DNA from: Caballeronia terrestris
Lineage (GTDB): Bacteria; Pseudomonadota; Gammaproteobacteria; Burkholderiales; Burkholderiaceae
Reading direction: 5' to 3'
NCBI RefSeq assembly: GCF_001544515.1
Contig: NZ_FCOL02000010.1
Coordinates: 62,001 to 126,000 of the forward strand
Length of the DNA stretch: 64,000 nucleotides
Shown here: positions 27,591 to 34,498 of the stretch, piece by piece
Position numbering within the stretch: position 1 is the first letter of the stretch
Layout: each line of letters starts with the position of its first letter
Program-made: the position numbers and the translations under genes
The notes under the pieces: generated by a model
Told to the model about the DNA's origin: nothing
The model's database searches: none
What the model saw: only the letters and a program-made list of their open reading frames with translations

Positions 27591-28370
27591 ATGGATATGG
27601 GAATCGCGGGCCGCACGGCCCTGGTTTGCGCCGCCAGCAAAGGACTCGGGCGCGGCTGCGCCGAAGCGCTCGCCGCCGAGGGCGTCAATCTCGTGATCAC
27701 CGCGCGCACGAAGGAGACGCTCGAGGCCACCGCCGCCGAGATCCGCGCGAAGTACGGCGTCGACGTGACGGCGGTCGCGTGCGATATCACCACGCCCGAA
27801 GGCCACGCGGCGGCGCTCGCGCCGTGTCCGTCGCCCGACATCCTCGTGAACAACGCGGGCGGACCGCCGTCGGGCGACTTCCGCCAGTTCTCGCACGACG
27901 ACTGGATCAGGGCGCTCGACGCCAACATGCTCACGCCGATCGAGCTGATCAAGCGGACCATCGACGGCATGATCGACCGCGGGTTCGGGCGGATCGTGAA
28001 CATCACGAGCTCGTCGGTGAAGGCGCCGATCGACGTGCTCGGTTTGTCGAACGGGGCGCGCTCGGGGCTCACGGGCTTCGTCGCGGGCGTCGCGCGCAGG
28101 GTCGCTTCGACCGGCGTCACGATTAACAACCTGCTGCCGGGCGCGTTCGACACGGATCGCATCGCGGTCACGCTCGTGGCGCAGGCGAAGGCGGAGAACA
28201 TCACGCTCGAGGAAGCGCGTGCGCGCCGCGCGAAGAGCCTGCCCGCCGGCCGCTTCGGCACGCCCGACGAATTCGGCCGCGCCTGTGCGTTCCTGTGCAG
28301 CGTGCACGCCGGGTACGTGATCGGGCAGAACTGGCTCATCGACGGCGGGGCTTATCCGGGCACGTATTAA
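27591..28370 (+). CDS. SDR-family oxidoreductase with altered active site
   Basis: This 259-residue protein has a normal Rossmann start, ALVCAASKGLGRGCAEALAA (T-G-x3-G-x-G type with C-A-A replacing part), and ILVNNAGGPPSG. The catalytic serine region is RIVNITSSSVKAP, but where the Y-x-x-x-K should follow it reads LGLSNGARSGLTGF, so both the tyrosine and lysine are replaced. A subgroup of 3-oxoacyl-ACP-reductase-like SDRs with L-S-N-x-A-R is known, so this is a group trait rather than local damage; its reaction is not established. It is preceded by AAAGGAGCAACG as ribosome binding site and followed by mgsA 39 bases on. Confidence 0.85.
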   Translation: MDMGIAGRTALVCAASKGLGRGCAEALAAEGVNLVITARTKETLEATAAEIRAKYGVDVTAVACDITTPEGHAAALAPCPSPDILVNNAGGPPSGDFRQFSHDDWIRALDANMLTPIELIKRTIDGMIDRGFGRIVNITSSSVKAPIDVLGLSNGARSGLTGFVAGVARRVASTGVTINNLLPGAFDTDRIAVTLVAQAKAENITLEEARARRAKSLPAGRFGTPDEFGRACAFLCSVHAGYVIGQNWLIDGGAYPGTY

Positions 28371-28409
28371 CGGGCCCACTCGATAAACATAAACAGGAGA
28401 TACACCCTC

Positions 28410-28799
28410 ATGAGCACACGCGTCGCTTTGATCGCGCACGACATGAAGAAGGACGACATCGTCGCGCTGGCGGGCGAATACGTCGATACGCTCGCGCAAT
28501 GCCAGTTGCTCGCGACCGGCACGACCGGTTCGCGGATCGCGGCGGCGCACGGGCTGGAGGTCGAGCGCAAGCTCTCGGGCCCGCACGGCGGCGACTTGCA
28601 GATCGGCGCGGAACTGGCGGAAGGGCGCGTGGACGTCGTGATCTTCCTGCGCGACCCGATGACGCCCCAGCCGCACGAACCCGACATCAACGCGCTCGTG
28701 CGCGCCTGCGACGTGCACAACATCCCGTGCGCGACGAACATCTCGACGGCGCGCATGATCCTCGACGAGCTCAAGCTGCGCTTTTCGCGCGCGGCGTGA
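28410..28799 (+). CDS. mgsA: Methylglyoxal synthase
   Basis: MgsA converts dihydroxyacetone phosphate to methylglyoxal and phosphate, a relief valve when phosphate is low or sugar phosphate piles up. At 129 residues it is typical in length. [12 protein letters not shown] opens the protein, [10 protein letters not shown] gives the phosphate-binding loop, [20 protein letters not shown] the next family box, and [20 protein letters not shown] the catalytic region with the essential aspartate in FLRDP. A good ribosome site, ACAGGAGATA, precedes it. It lies between two oxidoreductase genes on the same strand. Confidence 0.95.
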   Translation: MSTRVALIAHDMKKDDIVALAGEYVDTLAQCQLLATGTTGSRIAAAHGLEVERKLSGPHGGDLQIGAELAEGRVDVVIFLRDPMTPQPHEPDINALVRACDVHNIPCATNISTARMILDELKLRFSRAA

Positions 28800-28830
28800 C
28801 CGGCCAATCAGACAACGAACGGAGATACCC

Positions 28831-29811
28831 ATGACAAAGACAAAAGCGATTCGATTCGACAAGACCGGTGGCCCGGAAGTGATGAAGTGGGTCGACGTAG
28901 AGGTCGGCGAGCCGGGCAAGGGCGAGATTCGAGTGAAGCACCACGCGGTGGGCCTCAATTTCATCGACGTGTATTTCCGCAACGGCCTCTATCCGATGCC
29001 GCTGCCCGGCGGCCTCGGCATGGAAGGCGCGGGCGAAGTGACGGCGATCGGCGAGGGCGTTTCGCAATTCAAGCCGGGCGATCGCGTGGCGTACGCGTCG
29101 CGGCCGCCGGGCGCGTATGCGGAGGAGCGGGTGATGTCGGCGGATTACGTCGTCGCGCTGCCCGATTCGATCGGCTATGAAGATGCCGCGTCGATCATGC
29201 TGCAGGGGCTCACCGCGCAGTATCTGCTGCGGCGCACGTATCGCGTGAAGGCGGGCGATACGGTGCTGATCCACGCGGCGGCGGGCGGCGTTGGCTTGCT
29301 CGCGTGCCAGTGGGCGAAGGCGCTTGGGGCGACGGTGATCGGTACGGTCGGTTCGGATGAGAAGGCGGAGCTCGCGAAGGCGCACGGCTGCGATTGCCCG
29401 ATCGTCTATACGCACGACAACTTTACGAAGCGAGTTCGCGAGATCACGAACGGGGCGGGCGTGCCGGTGGTCTACGATTCGATCGGGAAGGATACGTATA
29501 CGGCGTCGCTCGACTGTCTGGCGCCGCTGGGGCTCTTTGTGAGCTTCGGGAATTCGTCGGGGCCGCTGCCGCCTATTGATTCGTCGGAGTTCGCCGGGCG
29601 CGGGTCGCTCTACTTCACGCGGCCTACGTTGTTCAGCTATATCGCGAAACGGAGCGATCTCGATGCGATGGCGGCGGAGTTGTTCGAGGTGGTGGGCTCG
29701 GGGAAGGTCAAAACCAACGTTCGGCAAAAGTATCCGCTTCAGGAAGCAGCGCGGGCGCATGAGGATCTCGAAGGGCGGAAGACGACGGGGTCGACGGTTT
29801 TGTTGCCGTGA
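28831..29811 (+). CDS. qor: Zinc-independent quinone oxidoreductase
   Basis: This 326-residue member of the medium-chain dehydrogenase family (Qor/zeta-crystallin type) should reduce quinones or reactive enones with NADPH. GEIRVKHHAVGLNFIDVYFR with N-F-I-D, then GGLGMEGAGEVTAIGEGV, are the catalytic-domain marks. HAAAGGVGLLACQWAKALGA is the NADPH-binding loop (A-A-x-G-G-V-G). The zinc-binding cysteines of alcohol dehydrogenases are absent, as expected. It follows mgsA by 31 bases with an ACGGAGATACCC ribosome site and ends before a strong terminator, so the SDR, mgsA and qor genes form one operon. Confidence 0.92.
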   Translation: MTKTKAIRFDKTGGPEVMKWVDVEVGEPGKGEIRVKHHAVGLNFIDVYFRNGLYPMPLPGGLGMEGAGEVTAIGEGVSQFKPGDRVAYASRPPGAYAEERVMSADYVVALPDSIGYEDAASIMLQGLTAQYLLRRTYRVKAGDTVLIHAAAGGVGLLACQWAKALGATVIGTVGSDEKAELAKAHGCDCPIVYTHDNFTKRVREITNGAGVPVVYDSIGKDTYTASLDCLAPLGLFVSFGNSSGPLPPIDSSEFAGRGSLYFTRPTLFSYIAKRSDLDAMAAELFEVVGSGKVKTNVRQKYPLQEAARAHEDLEGRKTTGSTVLLP

Positions 29812-29862
29812 AGTTTGATACTCAGAAGCGCAGCGGGCGCCGTTTCTGTGGTTCGCTAAGTG

Positions 29863-29897
29863 AAATGCCCATGAGCTACGTCATGGGCATTTTTTTG
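29863..29897 (+). terminator. Rho-independent terminator of the SDR-mgsA-qor operon
   Basis: AAATGCCCATGA (29863-29874) pairs perfectly with TCATGGGCATTT (29881-29892) around a 6-base loop, followed by more Ts for a run of seven. It starts 52 bases after the qor stop. Confidence 0.88.
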
Positions 29898-29908
29898 CGC
29901 CGCTACGA

Positions 29909-30179
29909 CTAACCCGCGAACCAATTGCGGTGCAGTTCGTTTATGTGTTGGACGACTTTATCCCCGTCCTTGACATGAGGCTGGACGATTTCACTGGACT
30001 TCGTAAAGCGATGTCCGACTCGAACGGCATAGGATTTGCATGCCCAACTGACAAAGCCGGGATAGCAGCCTGCGCCGTCAACGTCCTGCCACTTGACGCC
30101 ATTCGAGAAACGGTCCCAGGGAAGAATGCCGCGGCGAATCCAGACGCCGTCACTGTTGGTGTATATGTGGACGCTCCTA
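29909..30179 (-). pseudogene. Truncated gene, PH-domain-like protein, 5' end missing
   Basis: The frame ending at 29909 has about 85 sensible residues: NSDGVWIRRGILPWDRFSNG, VKWQDVDGAGCYPGFVSWAC, SYAVRVGHRFTKSSEIVQPH, then VVQHINELHRNWFAG. This strand-rich pattern (exposed W, alternating hydrophobics, final helix) resembles bacterial PH-like domains. The frame continues open upstream, but there it is antisense to what looks like the kdpC tail and the start of kdpD, and the sequence is arginine- and serine-rich without sense. No start codon or ribosome site is found near the break. The gene was probably cut at about 30180 by the event that removed kdpFABC. Family is a tentative judgement. Confidence 0.55.
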
Positions 30180-30183
30180 AGCC

Positions 30184-30216
30184 CTGGCGCTCGACGAAGC
30201 GCAGCCGCGAAGTTGA
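30184..30216 (+). pseudogene. kdpC: Probable remnant of the kdpC 3' end
   Basis: CTG at 30184 to TGA at 30216 reads LALDEAQPRS then stop, 39 bases before kdpD. KdpC proteins commonly end in a segment like L-N-L-A-L-D, so this looks like the last ten codons. A stop (TAA at 30178-30180) in the same frame and antisense foreign sequence lie directly upstream. The stretch is short, so the call depends on its position before kdpD. Confidence 0.5.
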
Positions 30217-30255
30217 AAACACCAGGCGGCCGCTTTGGCCCCGCGACCGACCACC

Positions 30256-33075
30256 ATGAGCCGCCCCGACCCCGACCAACTGCTCGACAAACTGCAACGC
30301 GAGGAAGAGCAGCGCCAGCGCGGACGCCTGAAGATTTTCTTCGGCGCGTCGGCGGGCGTTGGCAAGACCTACGCGATGCTCCAGGCTGCACGCCGCCGTC
30401 ACGACGAAGGCGACGACGTCGTCGTCGGCATCGTGGAGACGCATGGACGCAGCGAAACAGCGGCGCAGCTCGAAGGGCTCGACGTGCTGCCGCGCGCGAC
30501 GATCGGCTATCGCGAGCGCACGCTGACCGAATTCGATCTCGACGCGGCGCTCGCGCGTCATCCGCAACTCATCCTCGTCGACGAACTCGCGCATTCGAAC
30601 GTGCCCGGCGCGCGCCATCTGAAGCGCTGGCAGGACGTACACGAACTGATCGACGCGGGCATCGACGTCTATACGACGGTCAACGTCCAGCATCTGGAGA
30701 GCCTGAACGACGTGGTCGGCCAGATTACCGGCATCCGCGTGTTCGAGACGGTGCCCGACCGCGTGCTCGACAGCGCCGACGAAGTGACGCTCGTCGACCT
30801 GCCGCCTGAGGAACTGCTCGAGCGCCTCGGCCAGGGCAAGGTCTACATGCCGCAGCAGGCCGAGCGCGCGGTCCGCAATTTCTTTCGCAAGGGCAACCTG
30901 ATCGCGCTGCGCGAGCTGGCGCTCAGGCGCACGGCCGATCGTGTCGATGCGCAGATGCGGGAATATCGGGCGGATCGTTCGATCGCGCGCATCTGGCAGG
31001 CGCGCGAGCGGCTTCTGGTGTGCGTCGGCCCCGGCACCGATGCGCCCGCGCTCGTGCGTGCCGCCGCGCGTCTCGCCGCGAGCCTCAAGGCCGACTGGAT
31101 CGCGGCCTACGTCGAAACGCCGCGTCTGCAGAAGCTGCCGGATGCGCGCCGCGAACGCACGATGCAGGCGCTTAAATTCGCCACCGAGCTCGGCGCGGAA
31201 ACGGTGACGCTCGCAGGCGACGATGCCGTCGCGACGCTGATCGGCTATGCGCAGGCGCGCAATGTATCGAAGCTGGTCGCGGGGGCTTCGGCGCGGCGCG
31301 GGCTCGCGCGCTTGCTCCGGCGGCCGTTCAGCGAACAACTCGCCGAGCGCGCCGGCGACCTCGATCTCACCTTGATCCGCGCGCGGGAAGACGTACGGCA
31401 CATGCCGGCCGATTCCTCCGATGCCGCCGCGAGCGCGTGGCGCGACGCGCTTTCGGCGGCGCGCGAGCAGCGCTCGCCGCCGCGCGCGTACGCGTATGCG
31501 GTCGCGATTTGCGCGGTGGCGACGCTCGTCGCGAGCGCTGTCAGCGATCGCCTCGATCTTGCGAACCTCGTGATGCTGTACCTGCTCGGCGTCGTGTTCA
31601 CCGCCGTGCGGCTCGGGCGCGGTCCCGGCGTGATGCTGTCGTTCCTCTCCGTCGCGGCGTTCGATTTCTTCTTCGTGCCGCCGCTCATGTCGCTGACGGT
31701 ATCGGATACGCAATACGTGCTGACCTTCGCCGGCATGCTGCTGACGTCGCTCGTGATCAGCCATCTCACGTCGAGCCTGCGGCGCGAGGCGCGCGTCGCC
31801 GAGAAGCGCGAGCGGCGCACGAGCGCGATGTACGCGATGGCGGGCGAACTGGGCGCGGCGCTCGCGACCGAGCAGATCGTCGGCATCGGCATGCGGCACG
31901 TGAGCGAAGTGTTCCGCGCGCAGGTCGCGATGCTCCTGCCCGACAGCGCCGACAAAATGCGTCAGAAGCTCGATGCGACCGCAACGGATAGCGCCACGTT
32001 CCTGCTCGATGCCAAAGCGCTCGATCCGGATGTCGCGCAATGGGTTTACGACCAGCAGAAGCCGGCGGGGCGAGGCACCGACACGCTGCCCGCCGCCGCC
32101 GCGCTCTACTTGCCGCTCAGGGCGCCGATGCGCACGCGCGGCGTGCTGGCCGTGTTGACGCGCGATCCGGCCGAGCTCGACGTGCCCGAGCAAAAACGCA
32201 TGCTCGACACGTTCGCCGCGCAGATCGCGCTTGCGCTGGAGCGCGTGCATTACGTCGATATCGCCCGCGATGCGCTCGTCAGCATGGAGTCCGAGCGGCT
32301 GCGCAATTCGCTGTTGTCGGCGGTGTCGCACGATTTGCGCACGCCGCTCACGGCGATCGTCGGCTTCGCTTCCATGCTGGGTCAATCGAACGGCGACGTG
32401 CGCTCAGCAGCGAACGCCGAGCTGATCGAAGCGATCCACGACGAATCGTTGCGCATGGCGAGCATCGTCGCGAACGTGCTCGACATGGCGCGGTTGCAGG
32501 CGGGCGGCTTGCGGCTCAACCGGCAATGGACGCTCCTGGAGGAGACGGTGGGCGCCGCGCTCAGGGCGTGCCGGCGGATGCTCGGCGATCGTGCGGTCGA
32601 CGTGCGTCTTCCCGCCGACCTGCCGCTCGTGCAACTCGATGCCGTTCTGATGGAGCGGCTCCTGTCCAACCTGCTGGAGAACGCATCGAAATACACGCGT
32701 GCCGATGCGCGCCTGGCGATCGGCGCGGAGCGCATCGAGATCGACGGCAAGCCGTTCGTGCGCGTGACCCTCGACGATACCGGCCCGGGCCTGCCGCCCG
32801 CGATGGTCGATCGCGTGTTCGAGAAGTTCACGCGCGGCGAGAAGGAATCGGCGCAACCGGGGATCGGGCTCGGGCTCTCGATTTGCCGTGCGATCGTCGA
32901 GGCGCACGGCGGTACAATCGGCGCGGCCAACCGGGCGGACGAACGAGGGCGTATCGAAGGCGCGCGCTTCTGGTTCACGCTGCCCGTCGACGCGCCGCCG
33001 CCTGCGCCGGTTCTCGAAGAAGACGAACGCGACCCTGCGGCGCATGAACCGCCCGCATCGAAGACCACGACATGA
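30256..33075 (+). CDS. kdpD: KdpD sensor histidine kinase
   Basis: KdpD senses potassium limitation and phosphorylates KdpE. From the ATG at 30256 (MSRPDPDQLL) it has 939 residues, full length. The cytoplasmic KdpD domain has Walker A GASAGVGKTYAM at about 30-41. A universal-stress-like domain follows at about 250-370, then four membrane helices at about 405-500, a GAF-like domain, and the kinase core with SHDLRTPLTAIVGF (histidine near 691), an N-box in LLSNLLENASKYT and DTGPGLPP with a G2 box. An in-frame start 7 codons earlier is possible. The structural genes kdpFABC that normally precede it are missing, so its usual target operon is not here. Confidence 0.95.
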   Translation: MSRPDPDQLLDKLQREEEQRQRGRLKIFFGASAGVGKTYAMLQAARRRHDEGDDVVVGIVETHGRSETAAQLEGLDVLPRATIGYRERTLTEFDLDAALARHPQLILVDELAHSNVPGARHLKRWQDVHELIDAGIDVYTTVNVQHLESLNDVVGQITGIRVFETVPDRVLDSADEVTLVDLPPEELLERLGQGKVYMPQQAERAVRNFFRKGNLIALRELALRRTADRVDAQMREYRADRSIARIWQARERLLVCVGPGTDAPALVRAAARLAASLKADWIAAYVETPRLQKLPDARRERTMQALKFATELGAETVTLAGDDAVATLIGYAQARNVSKLVAGASARRGLARLLRRPFSEQLAERAGDLDLTLIRAREDVRHMPADSSDAAASAWRDALSAAREQRSPPRAYAYAVAICAVATLVASAVSDRLDLANLVMLYLLGVVFTAVRLGRGPGVMLSFLSVAAFDFFFVPPLMSLTVSDTQYVLTFAGMLLTSLVISHLTSSLRREARVAEKRERRTSAMYAMAGELGAALATEQIVGIGMRHVSEVFRAQVAMLLPDSADKMRQKLDATATDSATFLLDAKALDPDVAQWVYDQQKPAGRGTDTLPAAAALYLPLRAPMRTRGVLAVLTRDPAELDVPEQKRMLDTFAAQIALALERVHYVDIARDALVSMESERLRNSLLSAVSHDLRTPLTAIVGFASMLGQSNGDVRSAANAELIEAIHDESLRMASIVANVLDMARLQAGGLRLNRQWTLLEETVGAALRACRRMLGDRAVDVRLPADLPLVQLDAVLMERLLSNLLENASKYTRADARLAIGAERIEIDGKPFVRVTLDDTGPGLPPAMVDRVFEKFTRGEKESAQPGIGLGLSICRAIVEAHGGTIGAANRADERGRIEGARFWFTLPVDAPPPAPVLEEDERDPAAHEPPASKTTT

Positions 33076-33770
33076 CCGAGCCCACCGTTACCGTCGTCCT
33101 GATCGAAGACGAAAAGCAGATCCGCCGCTTCGTGCGTGTCTCGCTCGAAGCGGAGGGCATTGCGGTGCACGAAGCGGAGACGGGCAAGCAGGGGCTCGTC
33201 GAGGCGGCGACGCGCAAGCCCGATCTCGTGATCGTCGATCTGGGATTGCCGGATACCGACGGCATCGACGTGATCCGCGAATTGCGAAGCTGGACCGAAC
33301 TGCCGGTGATCGTGCTGTCGGCGCGCACGCAGGAAGAGGAGAAGGTCGCCGCGCTCGATGCCGGCGCCGACGATTACCTGACCAAGCCGTTCGGGGTGTC
33401 GGAGCTGATGGCGCGGATTCGTGCGCATCTGCGACGGCGGAATCAGGCGGCGGGGAGCGAATCGCCGCGGGTTTCGTTTGGAGCGGTGGTGGTCGATCTC
33501 GGGCTGCGGCAAGTGACGCGCGACGGCGCGCCCGTGCATCTGACGCCGATCGAATATCGTCTGCTCTCGACACTCGTGCGGCACGCAGGGCGCGTGCTGA
33601 CGCATCGGCAACTGCTGCGCGAGGTGTGGGGGCCGTCGCATGTGGAAAGCCACCACTACCTGCGCATTTACATGGCGCATCTGCGGCAGAAACTCGAGCG
33701 CGATGCCGCGCAGCCCGAGCATATCGTTACGGAGACGGGGGTGGGGTATCGGTTGGTGGGGGCGTCCTAG
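33072..33770 (+). CDS. kdpE: KdpE response regulator
   Basis: KdpE is the OmpR-type partner of KdpD and activates kdpFABC. It has 232 residues: receiver domain 1-120 with acidic pair in LIEDEKQ, phospho-acceptor D56 in VIVDLGLPDTDG, the conserved lysine in DYLTKPFGV, and a winged-helix DNA-binding domain from about 130 (LTPIEYRLLSTLVRHAGRVL, then GVGYRLV). It overlaps the kdpD stop by 4 bases (ATGA), so expression is coupled. The gene is intact although the operon it controls is not adjacent. Only 6 bases separate its stop from that of the convergent next gene. Confidence 0.95.
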   Translation: MTEPTVTVVLIEDEKQIRRFVRVSLEAEGIAVHEAETGKQGLVEAATRKPDLVIVDLGLPDTDGIDVIRELRSWTELPVIVLSARTQEEEKVAALDAGADDYLTKPFGVSELMARIRAHLRRRNQAAGSESPRVSFGAVVVDLGLRQVTRDGAPVHLTPIEYRLLSTLVRHAGRVLTHRQLLREVWGPSHVESHHYLRIYMAHLRQKLERDAAQPEHIVTETGVGYRLVGAS

Positions 33771-33776
33771 CTGGCT

Positions 33777-34427
33777 TTAGTTGGCAAGCGCTTCGAGTTC
33801 GTCCAGCACGTCATCGATCGCCGCATCCCCGCCGACAAACCCGATCACTTTATCCTTCACCCCGCGCTTCACGCTTTCGACCGCGATCCGCGCCACATCT
33901 TCGCGCGACACCGCTGGTGCGTTCACCACACGCTCGCTCGCCAGCGCGATCGTCCCGCTGGCAGCTTCATCCGACAGCGGACCCGGCCGCAGGATCACAT
34001 ACGGCACGCCGCGCCTTTGCACGTAGTCGTCGCTTTCGCGCTTCATCTTCGCGTAATGCTTCAGCGCGAGCGAATTCGCCTCGGGCCAGTACGCCGAGAT
34101 CGCGCTGATCACGACGAGTTGCTGCACGCGCCGGCGCTTCGCGTAATCCGCGGCGCGCTGCACGGCGTCGCGATCGATCGCGCGCTCCTCGTTCACACCC
34201 TCCGTTTCCGACGACCCGGCGGCGTAAATGACGTGCGTGACGTCGTCGAAGGCGTGCGAGAAATCGTGACTGAGATCGCCGAGCACGATCTCGGCGCCCA
34301 AAGCCGCGAATTCGGGTTTGTGCGCGGACTTGCGCAACAGTGCCTTGAACGCGACGCCTTCACGTTGCAACTGCCGCGCGATGTGGCGGCCAGTACGGCC
34401 GTGCGCGCCGATCAGCAGGACTTTCAT
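33777..34427 (-). CDS. NAD(P)-binding SDR-like protein (atypical, YwnB-like)
   Basis: This 216-residue protein is built on an N-terminal NAD(P)-binding fold: KVLLIGAHGRTGRHIARQLQ has the G-x-x-G-x-x-G loop. VTHVIYAAGSSE and RVQQLVVISAISAYWPE follow, with AKMKRESDDYVQRRGVPYVI and LRPGPLSDE near residues 125-152, as in atypical SDRs of the flavin-reductase/NmrA-like group. Such proteins are reductases or redox-sensing regulators. The gene has a good ribosome site (ACGAGGAGCG). A 12-base palindrome lies 30 bases upstream. The physiological role is unknown. Confidence 0.8.
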   Translation of the reverse strand: MKVLLIGAHGRTGRHIARQLQREGVAFKALLRKSAHKPEFAALGAEIVLGDLSHDFSHAFDDVTHVIYAAGSSETEGVNEERAIDRDAVQRAADYAKRRRVQQLVVISAISAYWPEANSLALKHYAKMKRESDDYVQRRGVPYVILRPGPLSDEAASGTIALASERVVNAPAVSREDVARIAVESVKRGVKDKVIGFVGGDAAIDDVLDELEALAN

Positions 34428-34456
34428 TGAAAACGCTCCTCGTGAGGTTGGAGTGC

Positions 34457-34468
34457 CTTAACGTTAAG
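34457..34468. promoter_or_regulatory. 12-base palindrome upstream of the SDR-like gene
   Basis: CTTAACGTTAAG is a perfect palindrome in the 71-base gap between the SDR-like gene start and the mdtC stop. Perfect dyads of this type and position are often regulator sites, for example of MerR-type or other dimeric regulators, but no matching regulator gene is adjacent. Confidence 0.35.
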
Positions 34469-34498
34469 CGATTTTTTCGGATCGTGCTGTCGGGACTT

